This document shows, one piece after another, positions 18,008-26,709 of a stretch of DNA of 64,000 nucleotides. Both the position numbers and the translations under genes were made by a program. Source of the stretch: G963691835 sp963691835 (lineage in GTDB: Bacteria; Pseudomonadota; Alphaproteobacteria; Thalassobaculales; Thalassobaculaceae); assembly GCA_963691835.1 (NCBI GenBank), contig OY829383.1, forward strand, positions 62,001-126,000. The letters run 5' to 3'. A model generated the notes under the pieces. It was not told the DNA's origin and searched no databases. It saw nothing but the letters and a program-made list of their open reading frames with translations. Numbering within the stretch: the first letter of the stretch is position 1; each line of letters opens with the position of its first letter.

Positions 18008-18343
18008 TTATGCTTCCCGCTCATCCGTTGTGTTGTGAAACCGGACGAATACGGATCGGTATTCCTCGATAACAACCGAACCGTCAGCGTTTTCGTCGAA
18101 TGTTGGAAAGCTGGCACCATATCGATCTAGGCCCGCCGACGCATACTCCGTCTCGGTTAGGACACCATCGCCGTCGCGATCCGCCGATTGGAAAACGCGA
18201 TCAGCGATCTCGGCGTACGACTTGCTCTCATACGCTCCTGCTGGCGACGTGATCGCGGAGATACCTGCGATGGCCAGTGCATATGCCGCTATCCCTGTCG
18301 TCATAATACTGATCTGGTAGCCAGTCATTGTCGCTGAGGTCAT
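18008..18343 (-). CDS. EF-hand calcium-binding protein, exported
   Basis: 111 residues from the ATG at 18343, which follows AGGAGA. A hydrophobic segment at about 14-33 (ISIMTTGIAAYALAIAGISA) is a signal peptide or anchor. Two EF-hand loops are visible: DRDGDGVLTETEY near 58-70 and DENADGSVVIEEY near 85-97. Probably a small periplasmic or membrane-anchored calcium-binding protein. Confidence 0.72.
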   Translation of the reverse strand: MTSATMTGYQISIMTTGIAAYALAIAGISAITSPAGAYESKSYAEIADRVFQSADRDGDGVLTETEYASAGLDRYGASFPTFDENADGSVVIEEYRSVFVRFHNTTDEREA

Positions 18344-19337
18344 GGAAGCTTCTCCTGCGGTGTCGCGCAAATCAGATGAAAAGACGTACGATTCGTTAAC
18401 CAAATCGGATCACCACTGATCTTGTTCACTGGCGCCGGCGACTACTTGCCTCTCGACTACGGGCTGAGGCTCAATGCGGAAGGTGCAGATTGCTTTGTTT
18501 CGTCAGATGTTTGGACTTGAGAACCTGCGCCGGCCCAAGCCATACCGTTTCCGAGAAGCTACAAGGGTAGTGACTTACGAAGCCGCAGCGCTGGATCAGA
18601 GTCCGAAAGGTCGGCGTCGCCCCGTTAGTCGATCGATTCTATACGACCGCCTCACGGGTAGCGTCATCCTGTCGCGGTGATCGGATGTGACTCACATCAC
18701 AAGTGTCCAATCCGGCCAAATAAAGATTACAGGATCATGCTCCAGAGATGTGTGCTGCGGTATCCGTACTAGTTGACAACACAATTCCTTGGTTATCCTT
18801 AAGAGATAATGTACGATTTCCATGGTCATTATACATGACAAATAGACAAATTTAAATTAGCATTTATATTCATACAGTTTAGTTACCTAGATATTTTTCT
18901 TTTTTCATAAAAGAACAAAGAAATCTTATCGCTTAAGACTAATACGTCTGAATTCACAAAGAGATTTATAAGTGAATTATCAAAAATATCTACTATCACG
19001 CGCAATGATCCTGGATTGTGCGGTCACAGGTGCTAGCGGCACTGTGGCTTCGTTATGGGTGGGAGAAGCCAGATTTGCGATACAGCCGTCAATCGGGAGG
19101 AAGCGTAACCCGTCTACGCGACGCGACGTGCAGCGAACTTGTTCGAAGAACTGCTACACCATATTTTTGGCTGACAACATGCGACTGCCTCGGTCTGGCC
19201 CGTCACCATGTCCGTTTATGCTTTACTAGGCTTGGTGGGAAACGCGGTGAGTTTCTGGACCAACACGGTGTTGCTCGGCACGTCAACCTGCAGGCAATGC
19301 CGGTGTTTGTTTATTTGTACAGTTTAGCTAGGTTGTA
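18344..19337. other. Nearly 1 kb without a supported gene, AT-rich centre
   Basis: A frame at 18474-18680 and two overlapping frames at 18972-19338 are open but match nothing. The stretch 18770-18970 is strongly AT-rich, with runs such as TATTTTTCTTTTTTC, and could hold the promoter region of the next gene or be foreign DNA. Confidence 0.4.
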
Positions 19338-20036
19338 ATGAGAACCCCCGAGAGCGATCACGATCATTGTTCATCACGGCTGGATGCTCTGAGCATACAA
19401 ACACTGCCGGATAGCAGATCCCGCGCGCACGCGAGTTTCGTGACATATCAGGTTAGTCCCCCAAGAGTCTGGGTACCCGCACCAGACTACGCCCCCGAAA
19501 TTGTGGCCATCTTTCAGGCGATCCCTGACTTGGTCTGTTTTCAGGCGTGGATCACGGCCCCTGAGGATCCTAAGGGCGCCATGCTCACGTCTCCAATGAT
19601 CGGTCTGGTCGATAGCCGAACACCAGAGGCGCGTACACGAGTTATAGGGGATATGATCTCTGAAATTTTTCCCACTAGTGATGGCATTGAATGGGCGCAG
19701 ATCATCCAGCCGTCAAAACTCATCGAAATGGCTGAACGCAGCGGGTTTTCCGCTGTTCGGGAACCGGGCTATCAGGACCGGGCCTTTTTCTTTCGCAGCG
19801 GTCTCGCCTTCGCCTACGAAAACGCCCGTGAGGCTCTGGCCGCCGATCCGGCGATCCCACATCGCCGGACTGTTGTCCCGGAGCACCCTGAGACGCATGG
19901 CAAGACATGCTCGATGGTTGCGTATCGGCCTGCTACTGACGGCGTGAACGGTCCAGCAGTGGTCCAGCGCATACTTGATACGCTGTCGTTGGTACTGTCG
20001 GCGGAGCAATCAGATTGCATCATCTCCCTGGGCTAG
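19338..20036 (+). CDS. Hypothetical protein, 232 residues
   Basis: Open from ATG at 19338 to 20036. No recognised domain. Cytoplasmic by composition; parts such as ARTRVIGDMISEIFP and IQPSKLIEMAERSGF look like genuine helices, and the codon usage resembles the neighbouring genes. No clear ribosome binding site. Isolated, with no operon partner. Confidence 0.45.
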   Translation: MRTPESDHDHCSSRLDALSIQTLPDSRSRAHASFVTYQVSPPRVWVPAPDYAPEIVAIFQAIPDLVCFQAWITAPEDPKGAMLTSPMIGLVDSRTPEARTRVIGDMISEIFPTSDGIEWAQIIQPSKLIEMAERSGFSAVREPGYQDRAFFFRSGLAFAYENAREALAADPAIPHRRTVVPEHPETHGKTCSMVAYRPATDGVNGPAVVQRILDTLSLVLSAEQSDCIISLG

Positions 20037-20407
20037 ACGTAAGCGGTACGGCACACAGACAGCTCGCTTTGTCAGTGAGAGCGTTCGATGGGAGTGCAAC
20101 AAAGGAGGTGCGGCAGCGTTAGCGAAACCTCGTCGGCATGCGCTTCCCAGCGATGGCGTCCGACCAGCGGTGGCAGATCTGTTGCGATTACTGCTTCGCA
20201 CGCTTTCCCCCCAACAACACGTTCGACCGGACGCGGCACGAATGTGTACGACCGCCTGCTTGGCGGAGTACGACGGTTGGACAACTACGGCCAGCGATCG
20301 CTCTCGGAGAGTCGGTGCTCGATGGTTGGGAGAATATCAAGGAATTGAACGCTCGGACCCTAGATATACGCGGGAAATGCCGCCGACGCACAGGCATTGA
20401 ATGAACC
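20037..20407. other. Intergenic; one weak Cys/His-rich frame
   Basis: A + strand frame at 20138-20404 contains ICCDYCFARFPPNNTFDRTR followed by HEC, reminiscent of a zinc finger, but lacks a ribosome binding site and known homology. Nothing else stands out. Confidence 0.3.
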
Positions 20408-20575
20408 TCAGAAACCCCACCTGAGTGCATTCATAACGGCTGATTGCGGAATTCCCAATTGCTCGGCGATCGCCGAGGTGTTCAACCCTTGCTGTCGCAG
20501 CGCGACGATATCGTCGACGGTGACTTTCTTAGGGTGTTCCCGTTGATTCGACCCTTGGTCGAGTGACTTTCCCAT
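20408..20575 (-). CDS. Small helix-turn-helix protein
   Basis: 55 codons, ATG at 20575. Residues 21-50 read DDIVALRQQGLNTSAIAEQL then GIPQSAVMNAL, a clear resolvase/Hin-type helix-turn-helix preceded by a basic N-terminus. It could be a small DNA-binding regulator or the detached DNA-binding domain of a recombinase. No convincing Shine-Dalgarno and no neighbour within 500 bases on the same strand. Confidence 0.45.
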   Translation of the reverse strand: MGKSLDQGSNQREHPKKVTVDDIVALRQQGLNTSAIAEQLGIPQSAVMNALRWGF

Positions 20576-21097
20576 CGTTGCCATATTCCACTTCTCAGTT
20601 TTGTTGGGAGCGCCGATCTAGAAGGCAAACACCGTATCCAAAGGCGGGTGCTCGCCTACAACTGTTATCCAGACTCTCGCATTTTGGCTTATCAACTAAA
20701 GCGATATCTTGTGATCGTAGGCTGTGTCTGCAGGAGGTCGACTGCGATTATGTTCCATGTTTTTGATTTTGTGTCGATAAGATCGTAATATTTAGCAGTA
20801 AATTCAATCAGTCCGAGTTCAAAATCACCTCTCAGGCGGCAACTATTCGGTCCTGGAATGGGATCACCGAAGTTGTTCGCCGGTATCAGCGACGATCTTT
20901 CGCACCGAGCGGCATGCTGACCAGGAGACGGAGACGCAACCTGCGGACCCGCAGGTGGGGAGGCGCACAGCTGAGTGGAGATAATCTTACAACAGCAGTC
21001 CGAGGCGCTGACGGAGTCAGCCAAACGTGCTGCGTCAGAATGCCGTCATCCCAGTTGGCTCGATCTGCGAACGAAGGGGGCTCACACCGATTGGATA
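20576..21097. other. Upstream region of cytochrome b, nothing recognised
   Basis: No frame here resembles a Rieske protein, which normally precedes cytochrome b. The + frame open from 20975 merely extends the cytochrome b frame upstream. No promoter identified with confidence. Confidence 0.35.
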
Positions 21098-21103
21098 ATG
21101 CCA

Positions 21104-22414
21104 ATGGCGCAAAAACCTCTTTACTCCCCCTACACCGGCGTCCTCGGTTGGATTGACGCCCGATTGCCTATTCCCAGGATGATCGATCGCGAATACCTTC
21201 AGTTCCGTGTTCCTCGAAACCTCAACTACTTCTGGAGTTTCGGCGGAATTTTGATGGTTTCGCTTTTTATTCTTCTCCTCAGCGGTGTCTCGCTCGCGAT
21301 GCACTACAAGCCGTCGGAGGCGGAGGCCTTCGGTTCTGTTGAGCGCATTATGCGCGACGTTAACTTCGGTTGGCTACTCCGCTATATGCACGCGAACGCT
21401 GCCCATTTCTTTTTCATCGCCGTCTATATCCACATCTTCCGGGGGCTTTATTTCGGCTCCTACAAAGAGCCGCGCGAGCTGTTGTGGATTCTGGGCCTGG
21501 TCATCTTCTTCCTGATGATGGCGACGGCGTTCCTCGGTTATACGCTGCCCTGGGGCCAGATGAGCTTCTGGGGAGCGACCGTCATCACAAACCTGTTCAG
21601 TGCCGTTCCGATCGTCGGCGACAGCATTGTTACGTGGCTCTGGGGCGGCTTTTCGGTCGATGATCAGACCCTGAACCGGTTTTTCGTCCTGCACTGGGTG
21701 ATCGCTTTCGCCCTCGTCGCGGTCGTGTTGCTCCACGTCACCGCCTTGCACATCACCGGCTCCAACAATCCGGCCGGGATCGAGCCGAAATCCGACGGTG
21801 AGACCCTGACGTTCAACCCGTTCATGACCTCTAAGGACCTGGTGGGTGCCGCCGTGTTCTTCTCGCTGTTCGCGGTCGTGCTGTTCTTCGCCCCGAACAT
21901 CCTTGGCCATCCGGACAACTACATCCCCGCCAACCCGCTGGTGACGCCGGCGTACATCGTGCCCGAGTGGTACTTCCTGCCGTTCTACGCGATCCTGCGG
22001 GCGATTCCGGACAAACTGATGGGGGTAATCGCCATGGTGGCCGCGATTAGTCTACTGGCGGCGCTGCCTTGGCTGGACCGCTCGCGTATCAGAAGCTCGG
22101 TTTTCCGGCCGGTCTGGAAGTGGCTGACCCTGCTGTTCGTGGTCAATTTCTTCGTCCTGACCTGGGTCGGCGCGATGCCGGCGGAGGGGGTCTACGTCTG
22201 GATCGCACGAGTCGGTACTTTCTACTGGTTCGCCTACCTGCTGGTGCTCGCCCCGCTGGTCGGGATCTACGAGAAGCCGAAACGGCTGCCGAAGGATATC
22301 CACGAGTACGAGCGAATGAAGGCGGACGGTGAAATTCGTTTCTTGCCGTTCCCTTTGTGGCCGTTAGGACACCGACGGTCGGCACCAGCCGACAGTGAAC
22401 AACCGGCGGAGTAG
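21104..22414 (+). CDS. petB: Cytochrome b of a bc1-type complex
   Basis: 436 residues from the ATG at 21104; another ATG two codons earlier is also possible. Full-length b-type subunit with N- and C-domains, in the inner membrane, binding two hemes and the quinol (Qo) and quinone (Qi) sites. Visible: RYMHANAAHFFFIAVYIHIFR and VLHWVIAFALVAVVLLHVTA with the paired heme-ligand histidines, GQMSFWGATVITNLFSAVP, and the Qo-site PEWYFLPFYAILRAIPDK. Unusually, neither the Rieske protein gene nor cytochrome c1 is adjacent: upstream is 500 bases of non-coding DNA, and downstream a convergent lyase. Confidence 0.88.
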   Translation: MAQKPLYSPYTGVLGWIDARLPIPRMIDREYLQFRVPRNLNYFWSFGGILMVSLFILLLSGVSLAMHYKPSEAEAFGSVERIMRDVNFGWLLRYMHANAAHFFFIAVYIHIFRGLYFGSYKEPRELLWILGLVIFFLMMATAFLGYTLPWGQMSFWGATVITNLFSAVPIVGDSIVTWLWGGFSVDDQTLNRFFVLHWVIAFALVAVVLLHVTALHITGSNNPAGIEPKSDGETLTFNPFMTSKDLVGAAVFFSLFAVVLFFAPNILGHPDNYIPANPLVTPAYIVPEWYFLPFYAILRAIPDKLMGVIAMVAAISLLAALPWLDRSRIRSSVFRPVWKWLTLLFVVNFFVLTWVGAMPAEGVYVWIARVGTFYWFAYLLVLAPLVGIYEKPKRLPKDIHEYERMKADGEIRFLPFPLWPLGHRRSAPADSEQPAE

Positions 22415-22441
22415 GAACACTAAGAACAATGTGGCCCGAGT

Positions 22442-23617
22442 TTACGGGGGCAAGACAGCTTCGACTAGCTGGTCCAGTGCCTTTGCAAGGCGGGCATGCG
22501 GACAAGCGATGTTCAAGCGGCCGAAGCCTGCGCCCTCTGGACCGAAGTCAATGCCGCGCGTGATTGACCAGCCCGCTTCTCGCCTCAAGAACTTTGTCAG
22601 ATTGTAGGGTTCAAGGCCGAGACCGCGGAAGTCTATCCAGAGCAGGAAGGTGCCTTCAGGTTCGATCAAAGAAACTCCTGGAACATCTGCAAGGCGATGA
22701 CGAACAAGATCAAGGTTGATCCGCAAGTACCCCAACATTTCATCGAGCCAGGACGCACCATCGGTATAGGCGGCCTGCATAGCAACCGAGGCGAAAGCGT
22801 TGTTCTTGTTGACGGTTAGTCGGCTGTTTTCCACCTGAAGGCGCGTTCTGCGAGTCTCGTCGGGAACAATGGTGAATGCAGAACAGCAAGCCGCGATGTT
22901 GAAGCTTTTGGCCGGAGAAAGGCAGGTTATGGAGTTGATGGCATTCTCTGCCGAGATCGAAGCGAATGACGTGTAAGAGTGGCCCGGATAGGTGATGTCA
23001 CCATGGATTTCATCCGACACGACCAGCACACCATGGCGGCGGCAGATTGCCCCCAACCGTGCAAGTTCCTCGGCTGTCCAGACCCGCCCCACGGGGTTGT
23101 GCGGGTTGCACAGAAAGATCATTCGGGCTCGTGGGTCGCTCGCGACGCTTTCCAACCCGGCGAAATCCATCTCGTAGCGGCTTTCCCGCAGGATCAGCGG
23201 ATTCTCAAGCATCCGCCGCCCATTTTCCGTAATGATATCTGCGAAATCGAAGAACACCGGTGGCTGGACAATGATACCGTCGTCCGGTTCCGTGAAGCAG
23301 TTTGCGGCCATCGCCAGGGCGTTCAACACGTTAGGCGCACGCAGGACATGGGCAGGGTCCACATGCCATCCATGCCTGCGCCCGAGCCAGCCGGCCAGCG
23401 CCGGTATCAATCCGTCAGGAACTGTCTCGTAGCCATAGACGCCATGCGCGGCCCGTTCGGCGATCGCCTCGGCGACACATGGTGCGACGCGAAAATCCAT
23501 ATCGGCCACGCCAGCAGGGAACAGGTCCATGCCGTCCGATCCCAGGACGAGTCGATGATGCTTAAGCGCCGGAACCACCCGTCGATCGATCATTTCGTCG
23601 AAATCGAACTTAGCCAT
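22442..23617 (-). CDS. patB: PatB/MalY-type cystathionine beta-lyase (PLP enzyme)
   Basis: 391 residues, fold-type I PLP enzyme of the MalY/PatB branch: cleaves C-S bonds of cystathionine or Cys conjugates to pyruvate, ammonia and a thiol in the cytoplasm. Landmarks: AGVADMDF at 35-42, YGYETVPDGL at 61-70, NPHNPVGRVW at 171-180, SDEIHGDI at 201-208, and the PLP Lys237 in SPAKSFNIAA. Length is typical. Its start codon overlaps the end of the aquaporin remnant upstream. Convergent with cytochrome b, 27 bases apart. Confidence 0.88.
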   Translation of the reverse strand: MAKFDFDEMIDRRVVPALKHHRLVLGSDGMDLFPAGVADMDFRVAPCVAEAIAERAAHGVYGYETVPDGLIPALAGWLGRRHGWHVDPAHVLRAPNVLNALAMAANCFTEPDDGIIVQPPVFFDFADIITENGRRMLENPLILRESRYEMDFAGLESVASDPRARMIFLCNPHNPVGRVWTAEELARLGAICRRHGVLVVSDEIHGDITYPGHSYTSFASISAENAINSITCLSPAKSFNIAACCSAFTIVPDETRRTRLQVENSRLTVNKNNAFASVAMQAAYTDGASWLDEMLGYLRINLDLVRHRLADVPGVSLIEPEGTFLLWIDFRGLGLEPYNLTKFLRREAGWSITRGIDFGPEGAGFGRLNIACPHARLAKALDQLVEAVLPP

Positions 23618-23766
23618 CTTGACGCTTATCCAGCATCCAGCAAAAGAACCAAGTGGCGATTATCGTAGCGATCAAGTGCATGACAATGAAAGCTGCCACA
23701 TCCGTTGATGCAATCCCAGCGAAGGCATTCGAGGGATCGATCAGAACATGTAAAAACATCACATGT
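23610..23766 (-). pseudogene. Aquaporin/MIP channel, C-terminal remnant
   Basis: The minus frame reads AFAGIASTDVAAFIVMHLIA then TIIATWFFCWML, resembling the last transmembrane segment of bacterial aquaporins (usually TFAGIRPADVPGFIAAQLLG and so on). The preceding NPA box is missing and the N-terminal sequence is unrelated. The remnant ends inside the patB start. Assignment rests on one helix, so moderate certainty only. Confidence 0.4.
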
Positions 23767-23918
23767 GCCGCTAACGGCGGACAATTAGGTGGGCCAGGTG
23801 CGGAGTTAGAGCCTGGCCACACTTGCCGCAGGATTGCATCTGAAGGGTAGAGCGTATTCGAGAGGCGTTTTGCTGTAGAGAAGGCCCGAGATGGCACGTT
23901 TCTGTGAACCGCAACGGT

Positions 23919-25166
23919 TCATCGTCGGCGCCCTGGCTTGCCCCACATTGGATTCCCGACCTCTGACCTAGCCATGGCCCAGGCCCGATTGAACTGGTTT
24001 GGTCCTGTACCAAACATGTCAGTCGCTTGTGCTTGGTATACAGCTTTAGCTGACTTCGGATCGCCGTTCTTCATCAATTCTATCAGCCATTTTCGACAAC
24101 GGCTCTCCGCAGCAAACGTCTGTTTGGCGCGCGAGCTCTGCCGTTTCTTGATCGAGAGAAAGTGCCGGTTGGCGACATCGGCGAAGTCCGATCGCAGGAA
24201 ACGAACGTCGCGATAGGTTGGGATGCCTGTGCGACCGAACGCGCCTTCGGATATTGAGGGATCGTGAGCAAGCAAATCCCTCGCGAACTCAGAAAACACG
24301 TCGTTCACGAAGTAGTCCTTCGGAACTGGCTCGATTGGACCACTGTCTAGGCTCCCGTAGGCAGTCAAATCGCCCCGGCGTAGGAAGGAGAGCAACACAT
24401 CGGCCTCGCGTTCCATTCGGTTCCACAGCCCCTTGGGTTCGCGACCGCCACCCTGCCGGCCCATGAAACGCCGAAGCGTCGCCGACTTGCGTGTCGCACC
24501 AGTTGCCAGAAATGTCACGCCTTCGCATAGCGAGATAAGGTCGCGGTTTGGCACCGTAGGCGGACCGTCTTCCAGGATATTCAACACTCTTATCCGAGCT
24601 GGCTTGCGAAACTCCCGGGTCAGTTTTGCCTGCGAGCTTGGTCGTTTCTTCTTCTGTTTGGATCGAGCCGGTGCGAGTTCATTGAGGCCCAGCCACCTTC
24701 CCACCATCGGGGGAAGCTCGATGTTGGCATCCCTGCACCAGGCCGCAAATGCCTCTCCACTGATGGCGATGTAGTTAAAGGCCAATCGGCCGTTCCTGTC
24801 GAGCTGATCTAAGCCTCCGCCCTTGAGCCAATCGAAGAATGCTTCAGGGTTATCGGCGATTGAGTGCGGGACAGCCTTGGGGAGGCATGAGGTAAAGTGG
24901 CTGTGGAGTGCTGTGGGGTTTGATACGGGCTCGAGCTCAGGTAGACGCTTCGCACCCTCCAAATTGGGATTGTACGTCTCGATGTCTGGATCCTTGGCGA
25001 GAAGCAAAGCATGGGCCCGAACTGCAATGCCATTCTCGTAGAATGCACCGTCGCACATGGCTGAAACCAGCATACTAAACAGCTTCGCTCTGGAGCCTGG
25101 GGCATCGGCATCGCGAGACCACTCGTCTGCAATGTCCGTCATCGGGCGGTACGTGTCAGTGAGCAT
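23919..25166 (-). CDS. Unknown 415-residue protein beside the attachment site
   Basis: Long open frame with ordinary codon use and an ATG at 25166. Mostly alpha-helical and charged. Recognisable local features: a basic linker SKQKKKRPSSQAKLTR near 175-190, FLRRGDLTAYGSLDSGPIEP near 275, and a C-terminal region RCRKWLIELMKNGDPKSAK ending KPGRRR. The middle motif resembles protein segments that pair a short tunable strand with PVP-type loops in mobile-element cargo, but no family is assignable. It lies just outside the prophage end, on the host side. Confidence 0.6.
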   Translation of the reverse strand: MLTDTYRPMTDIADEWSRDADAPGSRAKLFSMLVSAMCDGAFYENGIAVRAHALLLAKDPDIETYNPNLEGAKRLPELEPVSNPTALHSHFTSCLPKAVPHSIADNPEAFFDWLKGGGLDQLDRNGRLAFNYIAISGEAFAAWCRDANIELPPMVGRWLGLNELAPARSKQKKKRPSSQAKLTREFRKPARIRVLNILEDGPPTVPNRDLISLCEGVTFLATGATRKSATLRRFMGRQGGGREPKGLWNRMEREADVLLSFLRRGDLTAYGSLDSGPIEPVPKDYFVNDVFSEFARDLLAHDPSISEGAFGRTGIPTYRDVRFLRSDFADVANRHFLSIKKRQSSRAKQTFAAESRCRKWLIELMKNGDPKSAKAVYQAQATDMFGTGPNQFNRAWAMARSEVGNPMWGKPGRRR

Positions 25167-25748
25167 ATGGAGATCCGAGCATAGATCGTAGCGAAGCTCA
25201 AACCGCTGATATGTGAGTTGCCATCGTCAACTGGACGATAGGAGATCTCTTGGTAACTCCACAATGTCAGCGGTTTCCCGCCGCATCGCTGCATCGATCT
25301 GTATTGCGATGCGGCCTGAACAGCTCAGCTGAAGTGCTCGGAACCCTAGCTTATATTGGCCACTCGTGAGCCAAATCTGTTAGACAACGCTTTCTCTCCT
25401 CATCACATGAGAGAAAGCGCCGCTATACTGCTAGCTGGTGCGAGCGACTGAGGAGTTTCTAGGTCACACATCACGCTTCGCACGGACGCGCATCCGAGCG
25501 GAGCAGATCTTGAACTCGAACATTGTCGAAACCCAAGCTCGCTCTTCTATTCGGATCTGAGACAGTTACCGGTCGTCTTAGCAGCTGCAGCCGAGTCGAC
25601 GACTCCCTAGTCAGTGCAGCAATCGGGTAGTGGATATAAATTTTTATTCGTCGAGCCACCCTCGTTCGAACAATGGCCTCAAAGTAGCTACACTGTAGTT
25701 ACGCGCGACGCTTACAGCGCTCTAACGCTCCTAATATATTGAAAAGTT
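25167..25748. other. Intergenic flank of the attachment site with one hairpin
   Basis: Contains a perfect 10-bp inverted repeat at 25389-25418 (arms GCTTTCTCTC and GAGAGAAAGC, 10-base loop) with no T-run, so not a classic terminator. Otherwise nothing recognised. The short minus frame at 25471-25659 is unsupported. Confidence 0.4.
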
Positions 25749-25798
25749 TGGTGGGCGCACAAGGACTCGAACCTTGGACCCGCTGATTAAGAGGCAGC
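25749..25798 (-). tRNA. tRNA-Lys(CUU) 3' fragment = prophage attachment site
   Basis: Read on the minus strand: anticodon loop CTCTTAA (anticodon CUU), 3' anticodon arm TCAGC, T-arm CAAGG-TTCGAGT-CCTTG with perfect stem, 3' acceptor strand TGCGCCC, discriminator A and encoded CCA ending at 25749. The 5' half (acceptor, D-arm) is absent: to the right, phage-like DNA begins. This is the product expected when a tyrosine-recombinase phage integrates at the anticodon region of tRNA-Lys. The intact, phage-restored tRNA and the integrase should lie beyond the right end of the window. Confidence 0.82.
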
Positions 25799-25913
25799 GG
25801 CAATTTCATTTTTATCAATTACTTAGACTGGCACCAACAGGCAGAAATACCCATCTCATAGGTCCTCCGCGCATAAGAATGGCACCAAATCGGCCAGCGG
25901 GACAAAGACAAAA

Positions 25914-26399
25914 ATGTCCACCCCGAGCACCGCGTCCATTGCGCGAGGACGGCGCGAATGGGACAAGGCTATGAGCGCGCTCGTCAACGCCACACGGCGC
26001 GCCCTTTTCCGACGCTTCGGTCTAGGCGCTCTCTCGGCACCCGCCGCGGGGGCGATGCTGAAGCGTGCTGTGGGCGGGGAGGCCAGCGGCAACGTGAAGG
26101 GCAACCTCGTTCAGGCCGGCACGGGCGGCGTTCCGGTCAATTTCTCTACCGCCGATCTGGATAGGGAGTTTCTGCGCCACTTGGTTCGCGACCGGGATTC
26201 TCTCTCGGATAAACACTATGCGCAGGACAGTCACCGCAGAATCCTCGCTCAGGAGCACTACAACGCCTTGATCAGCGTATCGAGCACGGGGCGCCGCGTC
26301 CTTGCCCGGCGGCACGAGCAAGCCGAACGAGAGCGGACCCGCTCATGGGCTGAGAGCCTGCTACGGACCCTCCCCTTCATGAAGGAGGGCGACCTATGA
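25914..26399 (+). CDS. Phage left-arm hypothetical protein
   Basis: 161 residues, Ala/Arg-rich. Residues 28-55 contain a short hydrophobic run after an Arg cluster (RRALFRRFGLGALSAPAAGA), resembling a Tat-like or membrane-associated start but placed internally. C-terminal half is helical and basic. No domain recognised. First gene inside the prophage; its stop overlaps the next ATG (ATGA), so it heads the chain of coupled genes. Confidence 0.5.
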   Translation: MSTPSTASIARGRREWDKAMSALVNATRRALFRRFGLGALSAPAAGAMLKRAVGGEASGNVKGNLVQAGTGGVPVNFSTADLDREFLRHLVRDRDSLSDKHYAQDSHRRILAQEHYNALISVSSTGRRVLARRHEQAERERTRSWAESLLRTLPFMKEGDL

Positions 26400-26560
26400 T
26401 CGACGACCGGCTCACGCTCACGGACGCGGAGCTTGAGGCATACCGCCAGATGGCACTCCCGCCCTGCGTGGAGACCGTTGATCTGTCAGTCGAGGAGGTG
26501 TCCCTGGTGGCCGGTCGGCATCTCCCCCGCCACCCCCAGGAGAAGGAGGACGGGGCATGA
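26396..26560 (+). CDS. Small phage protein ending in the repeated EKEDGA tail
   Basis: 54 codons, start coupled to the preceding stop (CTATGA). Acidic: LTLTDAELEAYRQMAL, then VDLSVEEVSLVAGRHLP, ending PQEKEDGA. The DNA encoding this tail doubles as a strong Shine-Dalgarno (GGAGAAGGAGG) for the next gene, whose ATG overlaps the TGA. Function unknown. Confidence 0.5.
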   Translation: MIDDRLTLTDAELEAYRQMALPPCVETVDLSVEEVSLVAGRHLPRHPQEKEDGA

Positions 26561-26709
26561 GCGAGCAAAGCTGCGAGCAATGCGCCAATTTCCGGATCTT
26601 CGAGGACGGTGACACGGATTGCGACGCCCAGCGACCGGAGTACGGCAACTGTCCGCTCCTGCGTCCGTGTCCTGATTTCCACGTCAAGGAGAAGGAGGAC
26701 GGGGCATGA
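26557..26709 (+). CDS. Small Cys-rich phage protein ending in EKEDGA
   Basis: 50 codons: MSEQSCEQCANFRIF, then CDAQRPEYGNCPLLRPCPDF, ending KEKEDGA. Five cysteines, two in CxxC spacing, suggest a zinc-bound mini-domain. Same GGAGAAGGAGGACGGGGC tail leads into the next gene by ATGA overlap. Function unknown. Confidence 0.5.
   Translation: MSEQSCEQCANFRIFEDGDTDCDAQRPEYGNCPLLRPCPDFHVKEKEDGA

Noticed and set aside
20138..20404. 88-codon frame with a CxxC...H..C pattern resembling a zinc finger
   Set aside because: No ribosome binding site, no homology I can name, and the sequence after the motif looks non-coding.
25389..25418. Perfect 10-bp inverted repeat considered as a terminator
   Set aside because: No T-run on either strand; recorded only as a hairpin in the intergenic note.
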